Assembly: GCA_002841995.1 (NCBI GenBank)
Contig: PHBS01000022.1
Coordinates: 1 to 33,620 of the forward strand
Reading direction: 5' to 3'
Length of the DNA stretch: 33,620 bases
Source of the DNA: Chloroflexi bacterium HGW-Chloroflexi-8
GTDB lineage: Bacteria > Chloroflexota > Anaerolineae > Anaerolineales > Anaerolineaceae
Positions 24,839-33,597 of this stretch are shown here, one piece after another. Every line of letters starts with the position of its first letter. The stretch's first letter is position 1. A program made the translations under genes and the position numbers. The notes beneath the pieces are model-generated. The model was not told where the DNA came from and ran no database searches. It was given only the letters and a program-made list of their open reading frames with translations.

Positions 24839-26425
24839 ATGAGCGAAGTATCTCTAAGTCCATTTTTTTGGGCAGTTGTAAGCTTGTTCGGAATACTTGC
24901 TGCGACAGCAGCAGTCAATACAAAATATGGAAAAAAATATCGGTGGTTCGGAATTGTTTCGGTTGGACTTTTTACAATCGGAAGACTGATTATGGTTTTG
25001 CCTATCATTCCACAACCCAGATTCCAGGCAGAAACATGGCTCTTTGTGATGGCAATTCTTTTTGGGATAGCTGCTTTTATTTTTCTTTATCCTGGACTTA
25101 AGTATCAACCTATCGTGATTTCTCAACAGAATTTTAAGTTAAGAACTGATGGCCTTTTTAGTATTGTAAGGCACCCAGTTTATTTGGGGGAAATTTTCTT
25201 ATCAATTTCTATATCACTCTTTTTTCGATCCATAATCGGTATTTTCTTTGTACCGATCTGGTGGGCTGCTTTCACGTTGCATATCATTCATGAAGAAGAA
25301 AGGATGGAAATAGAAATTGGCCCTTTTTATCTAGAATATAAAAACCATGTACGCGGCCGAATTATTCCAATTCCTCCATTTGATCTTTCAAATTCATACT
25401 CCAAGTACCCGTTCAAAAACCTCGTCTTCAAGGGAGGTGGAGTTAAAGGAACTGCTTATCTGGGTGTAATAAAAGCACTTCATGAAAACGGAATTCTCAA
25501 CCAAATTGAAAGAGTAGCAGGTTCCTCTGCTGGTGCAATTACAGCGACATTACTCAGCTTCAACAAGGACGTGGAAACGACCTATTCAATGATGGATTCG
25601 CTGAATTATCAAATGGTTCCGGCATTAAAAAGCGATTTAGATTCAAACGAACCAACCTGGTTACCCAAATTTATAGGTAAAGAAGTAGTGAAATTATCAT
25701 CAGACGTTGAAGCTGTACAAAGACTGGTCTCAAAATATGGTTGGTATTCAAGTGAATATTTCTATAATTGGCTAAAAAATGTAATTTCTGAAAATTGTAA
25801 TGGAAATCCAATGGCAACTTTTGCGGACTTTAAAAAATGCGGGTACAAAGATCTTTATATTATCACGACGAATTTATCCGGATTAGAAGTAACAGTTTTT
25901 TCCAATGAAAAAACACCTCATATTCCTGTTGCAAATGCAGTAAGGATGTCAATGTCAATTCCTTTGTTTTTTGAATCGATTCAATTTGATGGAAATCAAA
26001 CGAATAAAGGAGATATCCATATTGATGGTGGGGTGATGCTCAATTACCCTATTCACTTGTTTGATGATAGTAAATATTCTCAAGGGAATTTGTGGTATCG
26101 AAATGAAATCAATTGGGAGACCTTAGGATTTTACCTCTATACTCATACCGATAATATTTCCACAAATCCACAAATTAATAATTTTAAGGATTATGTGTCT
26201 CATTTATACGAATGCTACAATATCAGTATGCAATTAAACGAAATCGACAACAATCATATTGATAAACAAAGATCTGTCATAATAGATACTTTGGATATAC
26301 AGGCAACAGAATTTGACTTAACACCTTCTGATGATCGATATCAAAAATTGATCGAACAAGGATATACAGCAACCAGTCAGTATTTGCACAATTACCGTCA
26401 TCCCACAACCAAAATTATTTGGTAA
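24839..26425 (+). CDS. Fusion: isoprenylcysteine methyltransferase-like membrane domain + patatin-like phospholipase
   Basis: The 528-residue protein joins two families. Residues 1-180 are a multi-helix membrane domain (helices about 8-26, 36-56, 66-86, 118-145). It has RHPVYLGE (111-118) and EEERMEIEIGPFYLEYKNHVR (152-172), the SAM-binding signature of isoprenylcysteine carboxyl methyltransferases and related phospholipid methyltransferases. Residues about 192-400 are a patatin domain: oxyanion loop GGGVKG (199-204), nucleophile Ser230 in GSSAG (228-232), and Asp396 in DGG (396-398). The last 130 residues are unassigned. The patatin catalytic dyad is complete. The fusion suggests a membrane-anchored lipid hydrolase with lipid or prenyl methylation. 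The SD GGGGAG (24828-24833) supports the ATG. Confidence 0.88.
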   Translation: MSEVSLSPFFWAVVSLFGILAATAAVNTKYGKKYRWFGIVSVGLFTIGRLIMVLPIIPQPRFQAETWLFVMAILFGIAAFIFLYPGLKYQPIVISQQNFKLRTDGLFSIVRHPVYLGEIFLSISISLFFRSIIGIFFVPIWWAAFTLHIIHEEERMEIEIGPFYLEYKNHVRGRIIPIPPFDLSNSYSKYPFKNLVFKGGGVKGTAYLGVIKALHENGILNQIERVAGSSAGAITATLLSFNKDVETTYSMMDSLNYQMVPALKSDLDSNEPTWLPKFIGKEVVKLSSDVEAVQRLVSKYGWYSSEYFYNWLKNVISENCNGNPMATFADFKKCGYKDLYIITTNLSGLEVTVFSNEKTPHIPVANAVRMSMSIPLFFESIQFDGNQTNKGDIHIDGGVMLNYPIHLFDDSKYSQGNLWYRNEINWETLGFYLYTHTDNISTNPQINNFKDYVSHLYECYNISMQLNEIDNNHIDKQRSVIIDTLDIQATEFDLTPSDDRYQKLIEQGYTATSQYLHNYRHPTTKIIW

Positions 26426-26435
26426 AAATATATTG

Positions 26436-26508
26436 AGCCACCGATGGGAGTCGGACCCATGACCTGGCGTTTACGAAACGTCTGCTCTGCCAACTGAGCT
26501 ACGGTGGC
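26436..26508 (-). tRNA. tRNA-Thr (anticodon CGT)
   Basis: The acceptor stem is GCCACCG/CGGTGGC with discriminator T. The D-arm is GCTC-AGTTGGCA-GAGC. Anticodon loop TTCGTAA gives CGT, which reads ACG. Two positions are odd: the anticodon stem GACGT/ACGCC has an A28-C42 mismatch, and the T-loop is TCCGACT, with C where nearly all tRNAs have U55. Other conserved positions look normal. CCA is not encoded. It is convergent with the fusion gene and divergent from the glycosyltransferase. Confidence 0.9.
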
Positions 26509-26517
26509 GTTCCCGGG

Positions 26518-26547
26518 ATTATACCAGTACAGCTTTTTTTTAGGCAA
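26518..26547 (-). promoter_or_regulatory. Promoter of tRNA-Thr overlapping the glycosyltransferase leader
   Basis: On the minus strand TTGCCT (26547-26542), an 18-nt spacer ending in TGG, and TATAAT (26523-26518) form a good extended -10 promoter. Its start near 26511 is 3 nt before the mature tRNA end. The -35 box overlaps the AAGGA SD region of the divergent glycosyltransferase gene. Confidence 0.65.
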
Positions 26548-26554
26548 GGAATTT

Positions 26555-27820
26555 ATGATCAATGTCGCAATGATTTCTTATCACACATGCCCATTAGCCA
26601 CTCTTGGTGGTAAAGATACTGGAGGTATGAATGTCTACGTTCACCAACTCACACGACAACTTGGGCAAATGGGTATTCATGTAGATGTTTTTACACGTTC
26701 CCAAGATGAGCATGTTCCCCATATATTACATGATTTAGGTTATGGTAATCGTGTTGTCCATGTTCCATCCGGTCCAGAAGTACCGCTTCCAAAAAGAGAA
26801 TTATCAAGATATATCCCTAAATTTGTAGATGGCATTCTTCAATTTTCACAAGAAAGAGAAATTAAGTACGATATTATTCACAGTCATTATTGGATGTCTG
26901 GCATTGCGGCAATTGAATTACGAGAAAAATGGAAAGCGCCATTTATCAATATGTTCCACACTTTGGGAATAATGAAAAACCGAATTGCCAAATTCTCTAA
27001 TGAAATTGAAGGAGATTACCGTCTGACCGGTGAAAGAAAAGTCATAGCTGAAGCCAACCGTCTGATCGCTGCAACTCTAGCAGAAAAATCTCAGTTGGAA
27101 TTTCTTTATGGTGCAAGATCTTTGAAAATTGCTGTGATTCCACCTGGTGTAGATACTTCCATGTTCTATCCAATCCCCAAAGAAGAGGCAAAAGAAATAA
27201 TTGGTATTGCTCCAAAAAGCAAAATGATTCTCTTTGTGGGAAGGATCGAACCCTTAAAAGGGATTGATACATTGATTCGGGCAATTGCAATGATTCAAGA
27301 GAGAGGCGAATTGGCATGCTGCCCTCATACACTTGCAATCATTGGTGGTGAACCAGATGCTTCTCCCGAAGAAATGAACGCTGAAATGGCGCGATTACAG
27401 GATATGGTTGAAGATTTAAAAATTGAGAATCTGGTTATTTTTTTAGGGAAACAAGATCAAAAGGTGTTACCTTATTATTATTCGTCTGCTGAAGTTGTTG
27501 TGATGCCTTCGCATTACGAATCCTTTGGAATGGTAGCATTAGAGGCGATGGCATGTGGTACTCCAGTTGTAGCGTCTCAGGTGGGTGGATTGGCATTCCT
27601 GGTAAGGGATCAGGAGACAGGATTTGTGGTTCCTGGAAATGATGTAAATATTATGGCAGAACGACTGGTGCAAATTATTAAAGATAAGCAATTACAGCTA
27701 AAGCTAGGTAGTCAAAGTGCTGCCTATGCGAAAAATTACGATTGGAAAATTATCGCAGAAAAAATAATCGAGGTATATCACCAGGAACTAATTACATTTT
27801 CAAATCCTGAAACACCGTAA
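26555..27820 (+). CDS. Family 4 glycosyltransferase (MshA/sucrose-phosphate-synthase-like)
   Basis: The 421-residue GT-B enzyme has the N-terminal glycine-rich acceptor motif HTCPLATLGGKDTGGMNVYVHQL (10-32), like MshA and sucrose-phosphate synthases, and the C-terminal nucleotide-sugar motif ESFGMVALE (E-x7-E) with CGTPVVASQVGG. It retains configuration at the anomeric carbon. The acceptor is unknown; mycothiol synthesis is not implied because mshB, C and D are absent here. I start at ATG 26555 (AAGGA 26546-26550), not at an in-frame GTG at 26504 inside tRNA-Thr. It ends 19 nt from the convergent dinB. Confidence 0.9.
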   Translation: MINVAMISYHTCPLATLGGKDTGGMNVYVHQLTRQLGQMGIHVDVFTRSQDEHVPHILHDLGYGNRVVHVPSGPEVPLPKRELSRYIPKFVDGILQFSQEREIKYDIIHSHYWMSGIAAIELREKWKAPFINMFHTLGIMKNRIAKFSNEIEGDYRLTGERKVIAEANRLIAATLAEKSQLEFLYGARSLKIAVIPPGVDTSMFYPIPKEEAKEIIGIAPKSKMILFVGRIEPLKGIDTLIRAIAMIQERGELACCPHTLAIIGGEPDASPEEMNAEMARLQDMVEDLKIENLVIFLGKQDQKVLPYYYSSAEVVVMPSHYESFGMVALEAMACGTPVVASQVGGLAFLVRDQETGFVVPGNDVNIMAERLVQIIKDKQLQLKLGSQSAAYAKNYDWKIIAEKIIEVYHQELITFSNPETP

Positions 27821-27839
27821 TCGTTATAATGAAAAAATG

Positions 27840-29030
27840 TTATCCATTCCCTTTTTTCAAAGATGAACCTTTATTAATTACATCGTTTCCATATTTACTT
27901 TTTATCGAATCAACAATTTTGAGTAGCTTGCTTTCTTTTTCTTCTTGAGTGTCCCACAAACTCAATTGTTTTTCGCCCTCAAGAAATTGGCTAACACCTA
28001 CTCCAATCAAACGAATTGAAAAATTTTGATCCCAATGATTTAAAAATAACTGCTGTGCATGATCAAAAATGATACTATCCTGGTCGATTGCTTTCTGTAA
28101 TGTCGTTTGTCGTGAAAGCGTCTTAAAATTGGAATAACGAATCTTAACTTTAATCGTATAAGCCATGAGCTTATTTTTTCTGAGACGAAATCCTAATTTT
28201 TCTGAAATTTTTCTGATTTCTCTAATAACGATATCCACATCAGAAATATCCTGATCGAATGTCATTTCCTGGCTGATGGACTTCATTTCGTCATAATTTT
28301 CAACTGGTCTCGTATCGATACCAAGAGCATTATTTTTCAAGAATTGTCCATTGTTGCCAAAATGAATTTTTAAGAATTCATCTGAAAGCCTGGCTAATTC
28401 GCCAATAGTTTTTACCCCATTTACTTTTAATCGTGATGCAGTTTTAGGTCCAACCCCCCAAAGCATTTCCACAGGAAGGGGTTTCAAAAAATCTGCTTCC
28501 TGACCTGGATTAACAACTTGGATAGCTCTTGGATAAGAATCTCCTCCTTTCAGTTTCTTACCAAAATCATTAGCAATCTTAGCCACAAGCATATTGCTTG
28601 CCACTCCAAAAGATGCGGGTAATCCTGTTTCAAGATCTATTCTTTTTTGAAGATTACGCGCTATTTCTACACTTTCTTCTGGTAAATCACTAACATCCAA
28701 GAATGCTTCATCAACAGAAATTTGCTCCATGAGAGGGGTAATATCTGCAAGTATTTGCATGACTGATTTTGATTTTTGGGAATATTCACGATGGCGAGAA
28801 GAAACAAGAATTAGATTTGGACAAAGTCTCAATGCCTGAACTGTTGGCATGGCTGAGTGTACACCACGTTTTCTGGCAGCGTAAGAACAAGAAGCTATCA
28901 CTCCACGTCCAGTTGGACTTCCACCGACCGCAAAAGGTTTATCTTTTAAATTTGGATTTTTAAGTTCTTCTACAGCGCAAAAAAATGCATCCAAATCCAT
29001 ATGTAATATTTTTCGGTATTTTTCAGTCAT
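27840..29030 (-). CDS. dinB: DNA polymerase IV (Y-family translesion polymerase)
   Basis: The 396-residue Y-family polymerase copies damaged templates without proofreading. The metal-binding site is Asp12 in HMDLDAFF (10-17) and Asp107-Glu108 in SVDEAF. Phe17 is the likely steric gate. A helix-hairpin-helix segment is at MLWGVGPKTASRLKVNGVKTIGELA, and a little-finger domain follows. QLSLW in GEKQLSLWD near the C-terminus fits a beta-clamp-binding motif. There is no SD; TATAAC at 29042-29047 (minus strand) would give a very short leader. It lies 38 nt after the isomerase-like gene on the same strand. Confidence 0.95.
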   Translation of the reverse strand: MTEKYRKILHMDLDAFFCAVEELKNPNLKDKPFAVGGSPTGRGVIASCSYAARKRGVHSAMPTVQALRLCPNLILVSSRHREYSQKSKSVMQILADITPLMEQISVDEAFLDVSDLPEESVEIARNLQKRIDLETGLPASFGVASNMLVAKIANDFGKKLKGGDSYPRAIQVVNPGQEADFLKPLPVEMLWGVGPKTASRLKVNGVKTIGELARLSDEFLKIHFGNNGQFLKNNALGIDTRPVENYDEMKSISQEMTFDQDISDVDIVIREIRKISEKLGFRLRKNKLMAYTIKVKIRYSNFKTLSRQTTLQKAIDQDSIIFDHAQQLFLNHWDQNFSIRLIGVGVSQFLEGEKQLSLWDTQEEKESKLLKIVDSIKSKYGNDVINKGSSLKKGNG

Positions 29031-29068
29031 AGCTATTAATTGTTATAAAAGGTTTAATTCGTCGGAAA

Positions 29069-30091
29069 TTAATAATCCAAAATAGGTTCAAAAGAAGGAT
29101 CAATACCATTGAGTATAGCTAAATAATAAGCAACATATTCGCCAAAAACAATCAGATTAAAAGTCTGAGAAAGGATGCTGTCTCCACGCGCTCTTATTTC
29201 ATCAGTACCAACTCCTGACGATAATAAATAATGCTTGATTTTCGAGATTTGAAAAACTTCTTCTGGCAAATGCAAGTCGGAAATCAGAAAAACAAATATG
29301 GAGATAGATAACATGCTCTCAGGAAAATGCACACTTTTAAGTGTATTAATTTTTATTTCGGGGATAAATTCATATTGAGCCCATGACTTACTAATACTAT
29401 TGATTTGATCTTTCCAGAATTTTGCGACTTGCGATAGAAATCCCGAACCAACGATTACAATCAGCCGACCAACCATCTGCCCTGCCATACGTTTAGCTGG
29501 ATTCTTTACAGTAGGATTGGAACAGTCGATTAGTTTTATAAAATTTTTGAGTTCAAGGCAAATATTGGATATTTCTCCTGAACAATCCGGAATGATTCCT
29601 AACCGATTAGATAATAAAATGACAACTGTAAATAATATTTCCAATCCATATGGTCTTGCTTTTAATTCTTTCACATATAATATATCAATTTTTTCTGTAT
29701 TTTGATCTTCACTTAAGAAAGGATCAGGGGATAATACGATTGTTTTAGATTTCGGATACTTCCTCACTAGTTCCAGAGATTTTCGAGTAACATGCTCTTC
29801 ACTCGCATCATAATAAATGACTAGAAATTCCTCAGTATAATCAATCAAATTCACCTGATTCGCTATGATGATAGGGACATTACCCATAGATTTAAAATAT
29901 GATTGGATTATGGTACAAATAGAACAAAACTTATCCGATCCTGCCAGGATAATAGCCTTAGGACTGAATTTTTCTGAGGATGAGAATTCTGGTCGCCAGA
30001 TTGCTTCAATTACATTCGGAATATTCCTTAAAATCGAATGATAATTTGAAGAATCAATATTTAAAATATTGGTCAAATCATCAAGTAACAA
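29069..30091 (-). CDS. Degenerate phosphoglucose/phosphomannose isomerase family protein (probable pseudoenzyme)
   Basis: The 340-residue protein aligns, from memory, along its whole length with bifunctional PGI/PMI enzymes: N-terminal LDDL..I, ARPYGLEILF, KNPAKRMAGQMVGRLIVIVGSG (196-216), and the C-terminal GEYVAYYLAILNGIDPSFEPILDY (317-340). The active site is eroded. The phosphate-binding GMGGSAIGG is LAGSDKFCS, the SxSGxTEET loop is YYDASEEHV, and the catalytic Glu and His in the family pattern QINExSK...PELNHN are Ser232 and Ile248. The frame is intact. I start at TTG 30091, 5 nt after GGAGG (30097-30101). It probably folds as a SIS protein without isomerase activity. It diverges from fdhD. 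Confidence 0.8.
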   Translation of the reverse strand: MLLDDLTNILNIDSSNYHSILRNIPNVIEAIWRPEFSSSEKFSPKAIILAGSDKFCSICTIIQSYFKSMGNVPIIIANQVNLIDYTEEFLVIYYDASEEHVTRKSLELVRKYPKSKTIVLSPDPFLSEDQNTEKIDILYVKELKARPYGLEILFTVVILLSNRLGIIPDCSGEISNICLELKNFIKLIDCSNPTVKNPAKRMAGQMVGRLIVIVGSGFLSQVAKFWKDQINSISKSWAQYEFIPEIKINTLKSVHFPESMLSISIFVFLISDLHLPEEVFQISKIKHYLLSSGVGTDEIRARGDSILSQTFNLIVFGEYVAYYLAILNGIDPSFEPILDY

Positions 30092-30121
30092 AACGACCTC
30101 CAAGATTTGTTATATTAATTA

Positions 30122-30150
30122 TTGAAAATTCATAATTTAATCATTATATT
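30122..30150 (+). promoter_or_regulatory. Promoter of fdhD
   Basis: TTGAAA (30122-30127) and TATATT (30145-30150) are spaced by 17 nt. Transcription should start near 30157, about 20 nt before the ATG of fdhD. The TTG of the -35 is in frame with fdhD and could be mistaken for its start. Confidence 0.65.
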
Positions 30151-30175
30151 GGATCAATTAGGATGTTATTACCAA

Positions 30176-30976
30176 ATGATAAATTTTACCTCGAACCTTC
30201 CACTGATTTATAACAATGGTATTTGGAAAGAAATTAACCAAACCTCACCTGAGGAGATACCTGTTGATCTTTTTGTAAATGGCCAATTTTGGTTAACTTT
30301 TATGTGTTCACCATTTCAAATAGAATATTTGGCCATTGGATTTCTCTTTAATGAGCATATTATTCATTCAAAATCTGATGTTGCGAGTAGTTGGATCTGC
30401 AAGAATAATCTCACTGCGGATATTTGGTTAAATTTCTCAGTAGAAAAACCTAAGAATTGGTTACGCACATCGGGTTGTCATGGGGGCCAGACATCGTTTC
30501 AAAAGACCGATGAGGATTACGCAATTGAAGCCGAGTCTATTTGTCCGGATCTTATTCTGAATCTATTTGAAAATCTATTAACTTTTCAGGAAGAATATCG
30601 AAAAACAAGAGGTATTCATTGTTCAGCATTATCGGACGGTGATGGCACTTTTTTAATTGCTGAGGATATCGGCCGACATAATACTTTGGATAAATTGGCA
30701 GGCCAATTTGTTATGTCGCCTCTAAATTGGAAACGAAAAATGATTCTTACAACCGGAAGAGTAAGTTCTGAAATGTTACAAAAATCAGCACATATAGGCG
30801 CAAATATTCTAATATCAAGAACAAGTCCGACTAACGCATCCATCCGAACTGCCCAGGAATTAAATATAACGTTAATTGGGTACGCCAGGAGGAACCAATT
30901 CACCGTATACGCCCATCCAGAAAGAATTAAAACAAGCCAGGAAGTGGATAACAAGATTAAAATTTTCTGTAATTAA
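30176..30976 (+). CDS. fdhD: Formate dehydrogenase accessory sulfurtransferase FdhD
   Basis: FdhD transfers sulfur from IscS to the Mo/W cofactor of formate dehydrogenase, which needs it for activity. The 266-residue protein has EEIPVDLFVNGQ, SPFQIEYLAIGFLFNE, GIHCSALSDGDG, EDIGRHNTLDKLAG (163-176), TTGRVSSEM and SRTSPTNASI. The loop with the essential cysteine is SGCHGG: Cys101 is present, but the second Cys of E. coli CxxC is Gly104. I recall a GCxGG form in other bacteria. I start at ATG 30176 (AGGA about 11 nt upstream); the longer frame begins in the -35 box. It precedes the formate-dehydrogenase-like subunits by 149 nt. Confidence 0.92.
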   Translation: MINFTSNLPLIYNNGIWKEINQTSPEEIPVDLFVNGQFWLTFMCSPFQIEYLAIGFLFNEHIIHSKSDVASSWICKNNLTADIWLNFSVEKPKNWLRTSGCHGGQTSFQKTDEDYAIEAESICPDLILNLFENLLTFQEEYRKTRGIHCSALSDGDGTFLIAEDIGRHNTLDKLAGQFVMSPLNWKRKMILTTGRVSSEMLQKSAHIGANILISRTSPTNASIRTAQELNITLIGYARRNQFTVYAHPERIKTSQEVDNKIKIFCN

Positions 30977-31125
30977 CCTGATTTTTTCACCTAAAATTTA
31001 AGTTGAAAAAGAATTATAAAAAAGTCAAAATTATAAGCACCACATTTCGGTCATAATTACTTACAACATTTCAATAATTTCGTTTCCACAACAATTGATA
31101 AAGAACATTTAATTTAGGAGCGTAA

Positions 31126-32871
31126 ATGATAAATCACGACCTTAGTCCGATTAATGATTATCTGGTCCAACTATCCCCTAAAACCCGAACAAATTTACTA
31201 CCGGCATTACACGCAGCACAGGAATTCTATGGTTATATTCCACAAGAAATAGCCAGTCTGATTGCAAAAGAATTGCATGTGCCGTTGTCAGAAGTATTTG
31301 GTGTGATTGATTTTTATACTCTTTTTCACACGAAACCAGTAGCAAAAACTGTAATCCATGTTTGCAATGACCCTGCTTGCTCAATGGCAGGTTCTGATAG
31401 TGTGTTTAAAATGCTAACCGAAAAAGTCTTATTTTATGATCAATTCAAGCTTCAACCAAACATATCAATAGAAGTTGCACCTTGTTTAGGTTTGTGTGAA
31501 CATGCTCCAGCTACACTAATACAAGGAAGGTCCGCGAAAGGAAAAGAATTATCCAACTGGAATGATATATTCACATTCAAGCCAAACCGCCCCGAAACCA
31601 TAGTGGGTGGTAGTCTAAGACTTTTAACAAAGAATTGTGGAAAGGGAGAAACAAATTCACTCAGTGAGTATATCAAAAATGGTGGCTATGAAGCTCTCAA
31701 AAGAGTAATTCAAAACCATCCTGGGGATACCATTGATGAAATAAAAAAATCAGGATTAGTAGGTAGAGGTGGAGCTGCTTTTCCTACTGGGATGAAATGG
31801 GAAGCTGCATCAAAAGAGGAATCGGATGTCAAGTATGTGATATGCAATGGGGATGAGGCCGAACCAGGCACATTTAAAGATCGTGTTATCATGGAAGATG
31901 ATCCCCATTTGATCATTGAAGGTCTGATAATTGCCGGTTATGCCATTGGTGCACAAAAAGGGTATTTCTATATTCGAGGAGAGTATTTAAATGCCTCCAA
32001 TCAAGTGAAAATAGCGTTGGATGAAGCCAAAGAGGCAGGATTCTTAGGTAAAGATATTTTCAATTCCGGTTTTTCATTTGATATTGAATTGCGAAGAGGT
32101 GCGGGAGCTTACGTTTGTGGGGAAGAAACTGCATTATTTGAATCAATTGAAGGGAAAAGAGGTTTCCCGCGAATTAAACCACCTTTCCCGGTCAAATCTG
32201 GTTTGTTTGGAAAACCCACTGTTATCAATAATGTTGAAACATTAGCGAATATTCCCATCATTATTAGTTTAGGTGCAGATACTTATCGGTCATTTGGCAC
32301 GCAAAACTCCCCGGGTCCCAAATTGTTTTGCCTTTCCGGAGATGTGAAAAAGCCAGGATTATTTGAAGTACCCTTTGGAGTTACTTTACGATCTGTTATT
32401 GAAAACCTTGCAGGAGGGATGCGGGATGATATTCCATACCAAGCCGCATTAATTGGAGGAGCAGCTGGTGCGTTCGCATCAGAGGATCAACTGGATACAA
32501 AATTAACTTTTGAGGATTTACGTACAGCAGGGTTACCTCTCGGATCAGGAGTTATCACAGTATTCAATCGAGACAGAGACCTTCGGTCAATTGCCTTAAA
32601 ACTTGCTAGTTTTTTTGCCGAAGAATCATGTGGCAAATGTTTCCCATGCCAAATTGGAACTCAAAGACAATTGGAAATTATTAAACGTGTCAGCATGGGA
32701 TTGCCTGATACCCAGGATCGAAATAGACTACTTGACCTTATCGCAACCATGACGGATACGTCATTGTGTGGCCTTGGGCAAACGGCAGGTTCTGCCATTA
32801 AGAGCTTGCTTCAAAAGTGGCCACAATTATTTTCCGTCCATCCTATTTCATCCATGGAATTGGGAGATTAA
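31126..32871 (+). CDS. NuoE-NuoF fusion: NADH-binding diaphorase subunit of a formate dehydrogenase or hydrogenase
   Basis: The 581-residue protein is a NuoE domain fused to NuoF. The thioredoxin-like [2Fe-2S] domain has Cys80, 85, 120 and 124. The flavoprotein part has the FMN loop GRGGAAFPTGMKW (213-225), the NAD loop GAGAYVCGEETALFES (326-340), a SLBB-like part, and the N3-type [4Fe-4S] site CGKCFPC (502-508) with Cys548. Such fusions (HoxF-like) exchange electrons between NAD(H) and Fe-S chains in formate dehydrogenases and NAD-linked hydrogenases. AGGAG precedes ATG by 5 nt, and the next gene starts 1 nt after the stop. fdhD upstream favours formate dehydrogenase. Confidence 0.9.
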   Translation: MINHDLSPINDYLVQLSPKTRTNLLPALHAAQEFYGYIPQEIASLIAKELHVPLSEVFGVIDFYTLFHTKPVAKTVIHVCNDPACSMAGSDSVFKMLTEKVLFYDQFKLQPNISIEVAPCLGLCEHAPATLIQGRSAKGKELSNWNDIFTFKPNRPETIVGGSLRLLTKNCGKGETNSLSEYIKNGGYEALKRVIQNHPGDTIDEIKKSGLVGRGGAAFPTGMKWEAASKEESDVKYVICNGDEAEPGTFKDRVIMEDDPHLIIEGLIIAGYAIGAQKGYFYIRGEYLNASNQVKIALDEAKEAGFLGKDIFNSGFSFDIELRRGAGAYVCGEETALFESIEGKRGFPRIKPPFPVKSGLFGKPTVINNVETLANIPIIISLGADTYRSFGTQNSPGPKLFCLSGDVKKPGLFEVPFGVTLRSVIENLAGGMRDDIPYQAALIGGAAGAFASEDQLDTKLTFEDLRTAGLPLGSGVITVFNRDRDLRSIALKLASFFAEESCGKCFPCQIGTQRQLEIIKRVSMGLPDTQDRNRLLDLIATMTDTSLCGLGQTAGSAIKSLLQKWPQLFSVHPISSMELGD

Positions 32872-32872
32872 C

Positions 32873-33574
32873 ATGGACAAAAAAGTCACAATCACAATTG
32901 ATCAGATCAAAATTACAACAAGTGAGGATTTAACAATCCTTAAAGCTGCAGCAGAAATTGGAATCCAAATTCCAACGATATGCTTCCATGATGCCTGCAG
33001 CTCAAATGCACTTTGTAGAATTTGTGTAGTCGAAATCAAAGGTGCAAGAACGCTGATTCCAGCATGTGTTGCCAAGGTATCAGAAGGTATGGAGGTTGAG
33101 ACAAGATCTGAAAGAGTCGATCTTGCCAGAAAAACTATCCTTGAAATGTTGGCCAGTACAAGTGATTTAAGCCAATCTCCGGAAATCTTATCAATGTTTG
33201 AAGATTATGGAGTAGATATTAATCGATTCCCGGATGCAGAACCACGTAAGCCTGAAATTATAGATGACAATTCCATGTTTATTAGAGACTATGAAAAATG
33301 TATCTTGTGTTGGCGCTGCGTTCAAGTTTGTGCTGATGACGCACAGTATGCTTATGCAATTAATTTTAAAAATCGAGGCTATCATACCCAAATAAGCACG
33401 TTCTTTGAAAAACCTCTCCCAGAAACATCATGTGTTTTTTGTGGCCAATGTGTTGGAGTCTGTCCTACAAACGCGCTAAAACCTAAGAAACAATGGCTTA
33501 TGGAGCTTGGAAACAGTCCTGTGGAAATAATGAGCATGACACGCACTGAACGGAAAAAACGATTTAATAAATAA
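32873..33574 (+). CDS. NuoG/HoxU-like ferredoxin subunit lacking the His-Cys cluster
   Basis: The 233-residue protein has an N-terminal [2Fe-2S] domain (Cys37, 48, 51, 65; Cys42 is extra) followed by a ferredoxin-type pair of [4Fe-4S] sites, CILCWRC...C (143, 146, 149, 153) and CVFCGQC...C (187, 190, 193, 197). It should carry electrons between the NuoEF-like subunit and the catalytic subunit. The usual HxxxCxxCxxxxxC cluster that follows RKTILE in NuoG and HoxU is absent: the region reads [16 protein letters not shown] start at ATG 32873, with GGGAGA at 32862-32867; longer in-frame starts lie inside the previous gene. Gene context suggests a formate dehydrogenase. Confidence 0.88.
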   Translation: MDKKVTITIDQIKITTSEDLTILKAAAEIGIQIPTICFHDACSSNALCRICVVEIKGARTLIPACVAKVSEGMEVETRSERVDLARKTILEMLASTSDLSQSPEILSMFEDYGVDINRFPDAEPRKPEIIDDNSMFIRDYEKCILCWRCVQVCADDAQYAYAINFKNRGYHTQISTFFEKPLPETSCVFCGQCVGVCPTNALKPKKQWLMELGNSPVEIMSMTRTERKKRFNK

Positions 33575-33597
33575 TCTGCGATCTATTAAGAGGAAAA

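Noticed and set aside
24772-25008. 79-residue N-terminal extension of uridine kinase
   Set aside because: It overlaps the divergent fusion gene and is unlike any uridine kinase; ATG 24771 is directly before the family core.
26555-27820. Mycothiol synthesis role (MshA) for the GT4 enzyme
   Set aside because: Only the generic N-terminal motif supports it; no other mycothiol genes are in the window.
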